Source: Edaphobacter flagellatus
Lineage (GTDB): Bacteria > Acidobacteriota > Terriglobia > Terriglobales > Acidobacteriaceae
DNA length: 64,000 nt
Direction: 5' to 3'
NCBI RefSeq assembly: GCF_025264665.1
Contig: NZ_CP073697.1
Span: forward strand, 3,887,501 to 3,951,500
Positions 52,124-61,007 of the stretch are shown here, in pieces. The position numbers and the translations under genes were made by a program. Positions within the stretch are counted from its first letter, which is position 1; each line of letters opens with the position of its first letter. The notes under the pieces are model-generated. The model did no database searches. It was not told where the DNA came from and saw nothing but the letters and a program-made list of their open reading frames with translations.

Positions 52124-54490
52124 TTACGTAGGAGATCGCAGCAACAGGTAGGTACCGGCAATGCCGAAGAGGAGATCGGGAGTCCAGGCCGCGAGGACGG
52201 CAGGCAGCGTATTGACATTGCCCATAGCCTGGAAGAGTCCGTCGACAACCCAGTAGGCGATGGCCAGCCCGATGGCGGTAGCGATGCCGGCCAAAGAGCC
52301 TCGTTTGCCCATTGAGAGCGCAAATGGAATCGCAAGTATGGCCATGACGAGTGTGATAAGTGGGTAGGCAAGCTTGCGGTTAAGCTGTACGCCGAGACGC
52401 TTGGTGTCGAAGCCGGATTGCTTGAGGTCGGCGATGTAGTGTGACAGCTCGCTGTAACTCATTTCCTGTGAGGGGCGGTCTTCTTTGACGAAGTAGGACG
52501 GCTGCTCGTGAATCTCAGGAAAAGCTGTGAGTGTGAATGGCTGGTAGGACGCGATGGTCTCACCCTGGAAGGTGCGTTGCCAGCCATTTTCGAAGACCCA
52601 TTGGTTAACGCGATCATTCCAGTGCGCGGATGAGGCGAAGATGCGGCGCTGTAATGCGAAGGTGGCGGGATCGAACTCGAAGACAGTCAGATTGGCGAAG
52701 ACATTTTTATTGGCATCAAAGAACTGATAGTAAAAGATGCGCGCGGGACTGCCTGATGGGCCGGACTGACCGGACATCCACTTACGATCTGGACGAAGGA
52801 AGGTCTGCGCGGGCTTGTTCTTGATGACGGAGCGAAGGGCCTCCTGGCGACGATTGGCGGCCGGGAGATAGAGCTCGTCGAAGGCGAAGAGCCCGCCAGC
52901 AATCAGCAATGTGGTTATGAGGACCGGCGTGACAATGCGGTAGAGACTGATGCCCGTTGCCTTCATTGCGGTTAGCTCCGACGAGCGGCTGAGAGCGCCG
53001 AAGGTAACGAGTACGGCAACGAGACAGCAAAGGGGTGTAACGCTATAGATGATGTACGGGATGAGGTTGATCAGATAGTCGCCAACGGTGACAAGCGGTG
53101 TGCGGTTGCGGATGATGTCGCCAATCAACTCGAAGAAAGTAAAGATGATGAAGAGTGTCGAGAAAGAGAACAGCACCAGGGCGAAGTTGGTGGCGTACTC
53201 GCGCATAACATAGTCGTCGAGCAGAAGAGGGAATTGTAGCCGAAAGATGCTGCGAAACCGGCGCAGGGCCGTTGCAATGTTGAAGGAACTGGTAGAGGTG
53301 CCACGTCCACGAAAGAGGCGAGTCGTTAACTTGTTCAGTGATACGCCGAGAGAAGATATAAGGCTAAGAGCAATGCCTCCACGCGACATCTGGTAGAGCA
53401 GAAGAGCACCTGCTGCAGCAAAGAGGAGATTGGCTCCCCATACCCCCAGGAAGGGAGAGAGCTTGCCTGTCTTCGCGAAAGCTATACCAACGGAAGATAG
53501 AAAGTAATAGACGAAGACAAGAAGGATGGTCAGTACGAAACCAGTCGATTTGCCTCCGCGCTTTGAGGAGAGGCCCAGGGGGACGCCGACCAGCATCAGC
53601 ACAAGGCAGGCAAATGGATAGGAAAAGCGCTTGTTTACCTCGATCCGATAAGTGCGTGCGGGGTGGCCGGGGATATTGTTATCGGGTGCGTTGGCGCGTC
53701 GCCAGAGCTCGGAGAGAGGAAGCGCCAGGATGGGGGTATCGGAGCGCCCAAGGTGCGTGTCTTCCTGGGCTTCAGTCTGGATGGGAAGATCGGTCGAGGC
53801 AAAGGTGGAAATGTTGTACTGATTGGGATCGTTGGTTGAGGTCTCGTGGCGTCCGCCGTTGAGGAGATGAAGGCGGATCGTCTGCGAGTCCCCGCTGACG
53901 ACGATGGCCTGGTCGGCTGTTGTGATGTTTGGGTTCGCGGGTTGTGTGAGATCGGCGAGGAAGACGTGACGCCAGAGAGCGGCACCGGAGGCGGGGCGCA
54001 CGTCCTGGATGTAGAGAACATAGTTACGGAAGTCTTCGTAGAAGACGCGTGGCTGGACTTCAAAAGATGCCTGCGCGTTTCGGATCGATTCCTCAAGCTG
54101 CAGTGTCGCGGCGGCCGAGTGCGGTGCAAGATAGAGTGAATTGAATAGGCCGAGAGCGAGCGCGACAGAGGCGAAGATGGAAACGATACGGACGAAGTCG
54201 AGCGCTCCCATGCCCGAAGCACGCATGGCGGTGATCTCTGAGTCGGAAGCGAGGCGCGAGAGGCCAAGCAGAATGCCGACCAACACTGCCATTGGAATGG
54301 TAACGATCAGGAAGTTGGGCAGTAGGTACGCAAAGATGCGGAGAACATCGGTAAAAGATGCGGAGTTGCGGACAACCAGCTCAAGAATGTGCCCGAGATC
54401 GCGCATGAAGAGCACGAAGGTGAAGAGAACTCCGCCAAGCAGTGCGTGAGAGATGACTTCGCGGAGAATGTAGCGTGTAAAGATACGCAT
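52124..54490 (-). CDS. lptFG: Fused LptF-LptG, LPS export permease
   Basis: 788 residues, twice the length of LptF or LptG. The first half (about 1-370) is LptF-like: FTRYILREVISHALLGGVLF, then DSEITAMRASGMGALDFVRI, a periplasmic jellyroll, and RFSYPFACLVLMLVGVPLGL. The second half (from about 425) is LptG-like: LLLDDYVMREYATNFALVLF, SRSSELTAMKATGISLYRIV, a second jellyroll, and NRKLAYPLITLVMAILAIPF. Each half has the YjgP/YjgQ fold of three plus three helices. The two normally form a heterodimer that, with LptB, extracts lipopolysaccharide from the inner membrane. Here they are one chain. LptB is not in the window. Confidence 0.93.
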   Translation of the reverse strand: MRIFTRYILREVISHALLGGVLFTFVLFMRDLGHILELVVRNSASFTDVLRIFAYLLPNFLIVTIPMAVLVGILLGLSRLASDSEITAMRASGMGALDFVRIVSIFASVALALGLFNSLYLAPHSAAATLQLEESIRNAQASFEVQPRVFYEDFRNYVLYIQDVRPASGAALWRHVFLADLTQPANPNITTADQAIVVSGDSQTIRLHLLNGGRHETSTNDPNQYNISTFASTDLPIQTEAQEDTHLGRSDTPILALPLSELWRRANAPDNNIPGHPARTYRIEVNKRFSYPFACLVLMLVGVPLGLSSKRGGKSTGFVLTILLVFVYYFLSSVGIAFAKTGKLSPFLGVWGANLLFAAAGALLLYQMSRGGIALSLISSLGVSLNKLTTRLFRGRGTSTSSFNIATALRRFRSIFRLQFPLLLDDYVMREYATNFALVLFSFSTLFIIFTFFELIGDIIRNRTPLVTVGDYLINLIPYIIYSVTPLCCLVAVLVTFGALSRSSELTAMKATGISLYRIVTPVLITTLLIAGGLFAFDELYLPAANRRQEALRSVIKNKPAQTFLRPDRKWMSGQSGPSGSPARIFYYQFFDANKNVFANLTVFEFDPATFALQRRIFASSAHWNDRVNQWVFENGWQRTFQGETIASYQPFTLTAFPEIHEQPSYFVKEDRPSQEMSYSELSHYIADLKQSGFDTKRLGVQLNRKLAYPLITLVMAILAIPFALSMGKRGSLAGIATAIGLAIAYWVVDGLFQAMGNVNTLPAVLAAWTPDLLFGIAGTYLLLRSPT

Positions 54491-54560
54491 GCCGTGGCTT
54501 GTGCTCTACCCTCAAGTGTAAAGCAGCAGCCTCGGCTGAGTGCGTATAGCGACGAATTGT

Positions 54561-57209
54561 TTATTCGGCTCGGAGTGCCTCGACGGGGTTGATTGAGGCC
54601 GCACGACGGGCAGGAATGAAGCTGGCCAGCAGCGCCGCGAGCCCCAGAAGGAGCGATACTGCGGCAAGAGTCGTGATGTCCCAAGAGTGTGTGCCGAAGA
54701 GCAGCTTCCTTATAAAAGTTGCGGCGCCGATGGAGCACAGAATACCGGCGACGATTCCGATAACAGTAAGTCGTCCAGCCTCCTTAAGGATGAGCTGATA
54801 GACAGAGCCACGTGCGGCTCCAAGCGCCATGCGGACTCCGATCTCACGAGTGCGCTGGCTGACTGAATAGGCGATAACTCCATAAAGTCCGATGATGCCA
54901 AGCAAAAGCGCGAGAGCGGCGAAGCCTCCGACCAGCCATGCGGCGGAGCGATGCAGATAAGCTGTCTGCGAATCGTCGATACGCTGTTGCATGGTCAACT
55001 CGTTTAATGTGCCGATGCCAGGATCGACTTGATGAACGGCGGCACTGAGAGAAGGCAGGATGGACTTTGCGTCGCCTGAAGTGCGAACAACGAGTGCGAA
55101 GAAGGCGTCGGCGTCCTGATTATGAGCCTTGTATTCGGCGGGCCAGATATCTTCGTTAAGGGCACTCTCGCGAATATTGTCAACAATACCCACGATCTCC
55201 TTGACGGAGTCAGGTGCGAGATCGCCGCCGCCATATTTTTTGCCAATGGGGTCTTCGCCGGGGAAGTATCGATCTGCAAAAGCCTTGTTAATGACAGTGA
55301 CCCGGGGGCGTGTAGCGTCGTCCTGCTGCGTCAGAAAGCGGCCTCGCAGAAGCTGTGCATGGATCGTCTTGAAATAGTCTGGGCTGATCTCGCGTTCGTT
55401 GACCTCATTGTGTTCTCCATGGAAGGGATGGCCAATAACACGGATCCAGTCTGTGTTGCCATTGCCGCTGACCGGAAGAACGCTGGTGATGGCGACAGAG
55501 GTGACGCCAGGGAAAGTTGAGACCTGATCGATAATTTTGTGCGTAGCGGTAACGATCAGCTCGTCTTTGTTATAGGTAGTGGCTGGAAGCGAAACGAAGA
55601 GAGTGGCGAGATTGTTGGGATCGAAGGCGAGATCAACGTGAAGAAGGCGGTAGAAGCTTTTACCAAGGAGTCCAGCTCCGACAAGGAGTACGACGGCAAT
55701 GGCGAGCTCAAGCACGACAAGATTAGCTCCGAATCGACGCCAAAGGGTTCCTGCGGAGCCCCGGTCGCCGTCGTTGAGAGCTTCGCGCATGGCTGTAGTA
55801 GGGAGACGCAGAGCTGGGGTGGCCGAGAAGATTCCCGCTGCAAGCAGGGCAATGATCAAGGTGAAGCCGAGAATATGTGGGGTGAACCCAAGGTGGGAGA
55901 GATAGGGCATGCTGGAGAGCATGTCCTTCGAGAAGAGACTAAGCAGGAGGCGTATAAGGGAGTAACCTGCAGCAAGTCCAACAACAGTTCCCGCGGCAAC
56001 GAGCACGAGACCTTCGGTGATGAACTGCCGGATGAGGCGTATAGGGGCGGCACCCAGTGCTCCACGCACAGCAAATTCACGGCGACGGCCTTCTGAGCGC
56101 ACGAGCAACAGACTGGAGACATTGATGCAGGCGATGAGCAATAACAAAGCAGATCCTGCAAGCAGAGTGAGCAGGATCGGGCGGATGTCTTGGACGATGA
56201 GGTCCGACAGAGGCTGAACAAAGGCTCCCTGATCGCGATTGGAGCCGGGATATTGAATTTCAAGCTGCTTTGCGATAGCAGTCACGTCCATGAGAGCGGC
56301 TTGAACAGATACGCCATCTTTGAGACGCGCGACAGCGAAGAGGTTGTGGCAACTACGACGCTTCTCGCATCCGTTGTGTTGATGTGTGGTTGTCCAGAAC
56401 TCTGCCGCGCCTCGTGGAGCAAAGTGAAAATCCGGCGGCAGAACTCCGATAACGGTTGTCGGCACTCCGTCGAGGGAGATGATCTGGCCGACAACATCTT
56501 TGCGTCCTCCGAAGCGTTGAATCCATGTGTTGTAAGCGAGGATTACGGTGGCGGCGGCGTTCTGCTGATCTTCGCCGGAGTAGAAATCCCTCCCGAGCAT
56601 GGGGTGGATGCCTAGTGTGCGGAAGAATCCATCGCTGACGCGAGCCGCGGGAACAGGTTCGACCCCTGAAGAGGTGCGATACAAGTAGCCCCCGCCGCTA
56701 TAGACGTCGAGTGACGAGAAGGATTTATTGAGACGCTTCCAGTCTTCGTAGTCCTGATAGGAGAGATTGGAGCGCGAGAAGGATGCACCGCGTTCTGCAA
56801 CATCTACCAGGCGTGTGGGATCGGCATATGGAAGAGGCTTAAGGAGAGCAGCGTCGACGAAGGCGAAGATCGCCACGCTTGCACCTATACCTAAAGACAG
56901 CATTAGCATCGCCGTAACGGTAAATCCGGGATTGCGCTGCAACTGTCGGAGGGCGTAATGCAGATCCTGAAGGACGCCATCAATGAACGGAATGGTGCGT
57001 CCTTCGCGATGAGCCTGCTTCGTATGCTCTACGCCGCCGAGTTTGCTGTAAGCCTCGCGACGGGCCTGCTCGGCAGTCATCCCGGCGCGCAGGTTGTCTT
57101 CGATGTGCATCTGAAGATGACTGGCGAGCTCGTCGGAAAAGTCCTGCTCCTGATGCTGTTTGGGAACGATACCCGTGATCCGGAGAAACCATGCGCGTAT
57201 ACGTTTCAT
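54561..57209 (-). CDS. Large MacB/FtsX-type permease without ATPase (acidobacterial duplicated orphan permease)
   Basis: 882 residues. A cytoplasmic N-terminal segment (DFSDELASHLQMHIEDNLRA, then AGMTAEQARREAYSKLGG) precedes two MacB-type periplasmic core plus FtsX permease units. Membrane signatures are FTVTAMLMLSLGIGASVAIF, ACINVSSLLLVRSEGRRREF with AVRGALGAA, and near the end YSVSQRTREIGVRMALGAAR and FIPARRAASINPVEALRAE. This duplicated permease with no ATPase domain is typical of and abundant in Acidobacteriota. A role in antibiotic or peptide stress or efflux is assumed by relation to MacB. It overlaps the PadR gene by four bases, so the regulator controls it. Confidence 0.93.
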   Translation of the reverse strand: MKRIRAWFLRITGIVPKQHQEQDFSDELASHLQMHIEDNLRAGMTAEQARREAYSKLGGVEHTKQAHREGRTIPFIDGVLQDLHYALRQLQRNPGFTVTAMLMLSLGIGASVAIFAFVDAALLKPLPYADPTRLVDVAERGASFSRSNLSYQDYEDWKRLNKSFSSLDVYSGGGYLYRTSSGVEPVPAARVSDGFFRTLGIHPMLGRDFYSGEDQQNAAATVILAYNTWIQRFGGRKDVVGQIISLDGVPTTVIGVLPPDFHFAPRGAAEFWTTTHQHNGCEKRRSCHNLFAVARLKDGVSVQAALMDVTAIAKQLEIQYPGSNRDQGAFVQPLSDLIVQDIRPILLTLLAGSALLLLIACINVSSLLLVRSEGRRREFAVRGALGAAPIRLIRQFITEGLVLVAAGTVVGLAAGYSLIRLLLSLFSKDMLSSMPYLSHLGFTPHILGFTLIIALLAAGIFSATPALRLPTTAMREALNDGDRGSAGTLWRRFGANLVVLELAIAVVLLVGAGLLGKSFYRLLHVDLAFDPNNLATLFVSLPATTYNKDELIVTATHKIIDQVSTFPGVTSVAITSVLPVSGNGNTDWIRVIGHPFHGEHNEVNEREISPDYFKTIHAQLLRGRFLTQQDDATRPRVTVINKAFADRYFPGEDPIGKKYGGGDLAPDSVKEIVGIVDNIRESALNEDIWPAEYKAHNQDADAFFALVVRTSGDAKSILPSLSAAVHQVDPGIGTLNELTMQQRIDDSQTAYLHRSAAWLVGGFAALALLLGIIGLYGVIAYSVSQRTREIGVRMALGAARGSVYQLILKEAGRLTVIGIVAGILCSIGAATFIRKLLFGTHSWDITTLAAVSLLLGLAALLASFIPARRAASINPVEALRAE

Positions 57210-57550
57210 GATGGTTCTCCTGTTGCCGCAAGAAAGCGGGCGAGGATGGCGGTTGTCTGTTCCCAGCTGCGCGCCTCGTGAGCAAGCTGGCGGCGGCCTG
57301 TGCGGGTCAGAGAGTAGAACTTCGCCTTACGATTGTTTTCAGATAGACCCCATTCGGACTCGATGGCGCCCTCCTGCTCAAGCCGAAGCAGAGCAGGGTA
57401 GAGCGTACCGTAATTCAGCGAGAGCAGGTCGCCGCTGGTTTGCTCAATGCGCCGTGCGATGCCATAACCGTGCAGTGGCCCCAGGGTCTCAAGAGTTTTT
57501 AGAACCATAAGGGCCAGGGTGCCTTGCCAAACGTCCGTCTTATCGCCCAT
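57206..57550 (-). CDS. PadR-family transcriptional regulator
   Basis: 114 residues from ATG 57550, which has a strong ribosome site (taggagcggc); an in-frame extension to 57652 is rejected. The winged-helix domain is typical: TLALMVLKTLETLGPLHGYG, IARRIEQTSGDLLSLNYGTL, YPALLRLEQEGAIESEWG. RKAKFYSLTRTGRRQLAHEA is the wing and following helix. PadR proteins of this acidobacterial subfamily are found directly upstream of MacB/FtsX permeases. The overlap and the repeats upstream indicate autoregulation of a two-gene unit. Confidence 0.93.
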   Translation of the reverse strand: MGDKTDVWQGTLALMVLKTLETLGPLHGYGIARRIEQTSGDLLSLNYGTLYPALLRLEQEGAIESEWGLSENNRKAKFYSLTRTGRRQLAHEARSWEQTTAILARFLAATGEPS

Positions 57551-57565
57551 GCCGCTCCTATTGTG

Positions 57566-57609
57566 TTGCCATAGGAGTATCGCGTTTCTTCTATGGCCTT
57601 GCAATAGGA
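57566..57609. promoter_or_regulatory. Candidate PadR operator: two 11-bp direct repeats
   Basis: ttgccatagga (57566-57576) and ttgcaatagga (57599-57609), one mismatch, 33 bases apart (three helical turns). The first also forms the dyad tcctat-N9-atagga at 57556-57576. They lie 16 to 60 bases before the PadR ATG, where its promoter must be. Confidence 0.45.
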
Positions 57610-57648
57610 AAAATGTGATTTGTGACGAATTGAATGGGTTTCGGCGTT

Positions 57649-58380
57649 TCAAGTCGGATTAGCAACGAATCGGTAGCCGATGCCGCGAACCGTGATGAGA
57701 TGTTGCGGATTGGCCGGATCGTCTTCGATGTAGCGACGCAGGCGGACTATGAAGTTGTCGATGGCGCGTGTGTCGGTGTCTTCGTGGACGCGCCAGACCT
57801 GTTCGAGAATCTCCTTGCGGGAGACAATCTGGCCTTCGCGTTCGGTCAGGTAGCGCAACAGGTCGGCTTCCATCACGGTCAGGTTGGTTGTGCGGTTGGG
57901 AGCGGCGAGTTCAAGAGCATCAAAGCGGATAGTGCGATGGTTGAAAGCGTATTCGGATGACTGCGTTTGTTCGCTGGCAGTCGGCGTTGCGTTGCGTTGC
58001 CAGGCGGTGCGGCGCAGGAGCGATTTGATGCGGACCAGCAAAATGCTCAAGTCGAAGGGTTTGGGCAGATAGTCGTCCGCTCCAGCTTCCAGCCCTTCGA
58101 GTATGTCTTCAGGCCGCGAGCGTGCCGTAAGCATTAAAACAGGTGTGTACCGCTGCGCCTCGCGCATGGCCCTCACGATGGTGAATCCGTCCGATCCCGG
58201 CAACATGCAGTCAAGAACAACGAGATCGGCATGTTGCGTTGGATCGAGCAGCCAGGCGAGCGCGGCGTCGCCATCGGCTTCCTGATATGTGCGATAGCCT
58301 TCGGCCTGGAGATTGAAGACAAGCCCTTGCGCGAGATGTTCTTCATCTTCGATGACGGCTATCAAGGGGGGCTCGTTCAT
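57649..58380 (-). CDS. Two-component response regulator, OmpR/PhoB family
   Basis: 243 residues. The receiver domain has the acidic pocket (AVIEDEEHL), phosphoacceptor Asp57 (LVVLDCMLPGSDG), TA in MLTARSRPEDIL and Lys in DDYLPKPFDL. The winged-helix output domain has LTVMEADLLRYLTEREGQIV, TRAIDNFIVRLRRYIEDDPA and TVRGIGYRF. Overlaps the histidine kinase gene by four bases. Targets are unknown; the adjacent PadR/permease unit is one candidate. Confidence 0.95.
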   Translation of the reverse strand: MNEPPLIAVIEDEEHLAQGLVFNLQAEGYRTYQEADGDAALAWLLDPTQHADLVVLDCMLPGSDGFTIVRAMREAQRYTPVLMLTARSRPEDILEGLEAGADDYLPKPFDLSILLVRIKSLLRRTAWQRNATPTASEQTQSSEYAFNHRTIRFDALELAAPNRTTNLTVMEADLLRYLTEREGQIVSRKEILEQVWRVHEDTDTRAIDNFIVRLRRYIEDDPANPQHLITVRGIGYRFVANPT

Positions 58381-59321
58381 GTGCTCTCCAACGATGGTGT
58401 CGGGGCTGCGGCGGAATCCTTCGTTCCCGCTAGCGGAAGTTTGAGGGTGATTGTGGTGCCTTTGTTGAGGCCCGGACTGGAGGCGGTGACCTCGCCGTCA
58501 TGTTGGCGAACGATATTGCGCACAAGAAAGAGTCCGAGTCCCGTTCCCTTGATGCGCATCATGGTGCGGCCGGGGACACGATAGAAGCGGCGAAAGATGC
58601 GCTTGTTTTGATTTGGCGGAAGCCCAATCCCCGTGTCGGTGATACGTAGCGTGGCCCATGTGTAGTGAGCGATGGAAAGAGAGCAGCGGACATGAACTCC
58701 TTCGGGGGAGTACTTCACCGCGTTATCGAGCAGGTTAAGCACGGCGGTACGGAGATCTTCGGCGATTCCAAGGACACGAAGCCGGACATCCCCAGGGATG
58801 GGCTCAAGGACGATGGCATCGTCAGGAAGATGGTGCCGTTGGCGTGTGATGGCGACGCATTCGGCCACAAGCGCTCCCAGATCAATAGTAGTGCGATTCT
58901 GCTGACGTTGGCGTTGCCCGAGCTGACCAGCTTTAAGAACTTGTTCGACGGTAGCGAGAAGGCGGTCGGAGTCCGCGAGCATGTTGGTGTAGAACTGCTG
59001 ACGCTGCGCCTCATCAAGGGGCCGCCTTTGCAGGGTTTCAAGGTAGAGACGGATGCTGGCAATGGGTGTCTTCAGTTCATGCGTGACGGCGTTCAGGAAC
59101 GAATCCTGCCGCTCGTTGCGCCGAATCTCCCTGACGAGGAAGACAGTATTAAGAACAACACCCGCGATGAGAAGCGAAAAGAGGATAAAGCCAAGGACAG
59201 CGAGGGCGACGGTGCGCTCGTTCAGCAGAATCCAGGCGCTCTGCGTCACCGCAAGACCGACGAGGATCACGCCAAGGGTGATGAAGAAGGCGATGGCTCC
59301 GCGGCGGCGAGTGATGTTCAT
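58377..59321 (-). CDS. Sensor histidine kinase, short two-helix type
   Basis: 314 residues. Two membrane helices (about 9-30 and 38-62) are joined by only a few residues, so there is no periplasmic sensor domain. It is of the intramembrane-sensing kind or senses through a partner. The HisKA motif NAVTHELKTPIASIRLYLET has His81. The ATPase domain has LLDNAVKYSPEG (N box), ITDTGIGLPP (G1), FRRFYRVPG (F box) and GTGLGLFLVRNIVRQHDGEV (G2). Pairs with the response regulator. Confidence 0.94.
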   Translation of the reverse strand: MNITRRRGAIAFFITLGVILVGLAVTQSAWILLNERTVALAVLGFILFSLLIAGVVLNTVFLVREIRRNERQDSFLNAVTHELKTPIASIRLYLETLQRRPLDEAQRQQFYTNMLADSDRLLATVEQVLKAGQLGQRQRQQNRTTIDLGALVAECVAITRQRHHLPDDAIVLEPIPGDVRLRVLGIAEDLRTAVLNLLDNAVKYSPEGVHVRCSLSIAHYTWATLRITDTGIGLPPNQNKRIFRRFYRVPGRTMMRIKGTGLGLFLVRNIVRQHDGEVTASSPGLNKGTTITLKLPLAGTKDSAAAPTPSLEST

Positions 59322-59357
59322 GGTGTTTGTCAGAGAAAGTATAGAAGGATGCGATGG

Positions 59358-60596
59358 CTACGGTGCGCCGTGCGTCACCTTCACGGCGATGGCGTTGGGT
59401 GAGCCTCCGGCAGGCAGGATCGTGAATAACGCCGCACCCTGGCGGCCCTGCGTACGGATTACGGCAACATCGCCTGAGTGAGCGTCTGCCGCAAGCAGAA
59501 GATGTTCGTCGGCGGAAAAGGCAAGTGCATCCGGCGATGAACCAGTATGGATTGTTGTGACCAGTTGACCATCGTCGATGCTGTAGATACTGATCAGGTC
59601 CGCTCCGAAGTTCGAGACCCACAATGTCGAATTGTCGCGGCTCACAATGCCATAGGTAGGCTTACTGCCGATCGTGTAGGTTCCACCGACCTCATTGGTC
59701 CAGGTATAGATCTCTGAAACAGAATCGTCTCCGAAGTTGGAGGTAAAAATTTCGCCGCCATCAGGCTTCATTGCCAGGTGAAGCGGTGTTTTCCCCACGT
59801 CGAGCAACGCCAGCAGGTGGTCGGTCATCGCTCCCGGGTTCTGACGTGCGGGCCATGATCCGGGTTCGGCGGCCAGCCTGATAGCCATCACCTGGTTGCC
59901 GCCCGAACATGCAATAAAGGCTTTGGAGGAGTCGGGGAGGATCGCAATGTCTGTCGCTCCGGGACAACCGGGAAACGCAGCCCGAAGGTGCAACGGCGGT
60001 TCTTTCTGCTCCTGCTGCGGGGCACCGGGAGAACTGCTGTAAGGCGTGACGCCGTACACGGAGACACTGCCCGATCCGCGATTTGAGACCACAAGCGACC
60101 GCATGTCGGGCGAGATGCGGGCCATCCCCGGCTGCTCGCCTGTACCCGCAACGGCGATCTCACGCCGGTGGTCAAGATCGATAACGCTGACCGAGTTTGA
60201 CCCTGAATTGGCAACGTATGCCCGGCCTCCTCGCGCGTCGACACTGATGAAATATGGTTGGCGATGGACGCCGATGGTTGCGGCAACCGTGTTGTTAGAA
60301 GTGTCGATGACGGTCACTGTGCCGGATTGCGTATTGATCGCGTAAACCTCGTTCCGCTTAGGGTTTACGGCAATACCAGTAGGATTGTCACCTACTCGAA
60401 GCGTCCGGTCCGGCCGCAGAGAAACCAGATCGAGCACGCTCACGGTGTTGGACGCCCCATTCGTGACGTAGGCGAACTCCCTGTAGCCTGCCGGGACATC
60501 CGGGAAACCGTTACGGCGGCAGCCGGTGAGCATAGCGGAGAGGGGGAGTAGCAGGGCGAACGCAACGGCTCGCCGGTGATGGTCAACTGTGGGCAC
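59358..60596 (-). CDS. YncE-family beta-propeller lipoprotein
   Basis: 412 residues from GTG 60596; this start gives a lipoprotein signal (AVAFALLLPLSAMLTGC) with the lipid-modified Cys of LTGC. An ATG at 60683 is in frame but would add an unlikely N-terminus. The rest is a seven-blade YVTN/YncE propeller (YVTNGASNTVSVLDLVSLRP, GDNPTGIAVNPKRNEVYAIN, SGTVTVIDTSNNTVAATIGV, ARGGRAYVANSGSNSVSVID, DDGQLVTTIHTGSSPDALAF). The family is extracellular or periplasmic with no established enzymatic role. It ends 36 bases upstream of the histidine kinase start and may be cotranscribed with it. Confidence 0.88.
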   Translation of the reverse strand: MPTVDHHRRAVAFALLLPLSAMLTGCRRNGFPDVPAGYREFAYVTNGASNTVSVLDLVSLRPDRTLRVGDNPTGIAVNPKRNEVYAINTQSGTVTVIDTSNNTVAATIGVHRQPYFISVDARGGRAYVANSGSNSVSVIDLDHRREIAVAGTGEQPGMARISPDMRSLVVSNRGSGSVSVYGVTPYSSSPGAPQQEQKEPPLHLRAAFPGCPGATDIAILPDSSKAFIACSGGNQVMAIRLAAEPGSWPARQNPGAMTDHLLALLDVGKTPLHLAMKPDGGEIFTSNFGDDSVSEIYTWTNEVGGTYTIGSKPTYGIVSRDNSTLWVSNFGADLISIYSIDDGQLVTTIHTGSSPDALAFSADEHLLLAADAHSGDVAVIRTQGRQGAALFTILPAGGSPNAIAVKVTHGAP

Positions 60597-60791
60597 TGAA
60601 GGGAGTCTATCGGGGAGGGTTACCGGGTCGCAAGTGTGGGTGAATTCAGTAGGTTCTGGCGGCTTTATCCCTGTGGAAAACATAACTCAAAAGATTTTCC
60701 GAAACATTTTTTCAGGGAGCGTGTCCATAAGGATGATGCGAAGAGTTGCCAGATGGGGAGCTCTCACATCGTCTGTAAATCCTTCTCGGAC

Positions 60792-60829
60792 AACGAAGCT
60801 ACGGCCTCTGTAGCTTCGTTGATTTTTTT
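60792..60829 (+). terminator. Plus-strand intrinsic terminator with no gene upstream
   Basis: A perfect 11-bp stem (aacgaagctac 60792-60802, gtagcttcgtt 60810-60820), 7-base loop, then GA and seven Ts (60823-60829). It is directional for the plus strand. No plus-strand protein gene lies within several kilobases upstream; 60597-60791 has no supported gene. It may end a small RNA, or be a remnant. Confidence 0.75.
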
Positions 60830-60846
60830 AAATTTCAAGAAAAGTT

Positions 60847-60990
60847 TTACCGGCTTCCAGGACGGGTGCGGCTCCAGCGGTAAACCAGCGAGCCGAAATA
60901 GGTTAACTGGACAGCGATCACGCCGATATAAACAAAGACCAAGTGGCGATGCGCCATGGTGGAGAAGTCGAAAAAAGTCTGCCAGGTCAT
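60847..60990 (-). CDS. ccmD: CcmD-like small membrane protein of the cytochrome c maturation operon
   Basis: 47 residues. It starts MTWQTFFDFSTMAHRHLVFV and continues through a single membrane helix (residues about 17-38) to a basic tail (RWSRTRPGSR). This is the size and design of CcmD: a short N-terminus, one helix, then a positive C-terminus. It begins 17 bases after the ccmC stop on the same strand, GGAG about 11 bases upstream. In known systems CcmD is needed to release holo-CcmE from CcmABC. Sequence is too short for certainty; position is strong support. Confidence 0.65.
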   Translation of the reverse strand: MTWQTFFDFSTMAHRHLVFVYIGVIAVQLTYFGSLVYRWSRTRPGSR

Positions 60991-61007
60991 CTGAAAGCTA
61001 GCTCCGG

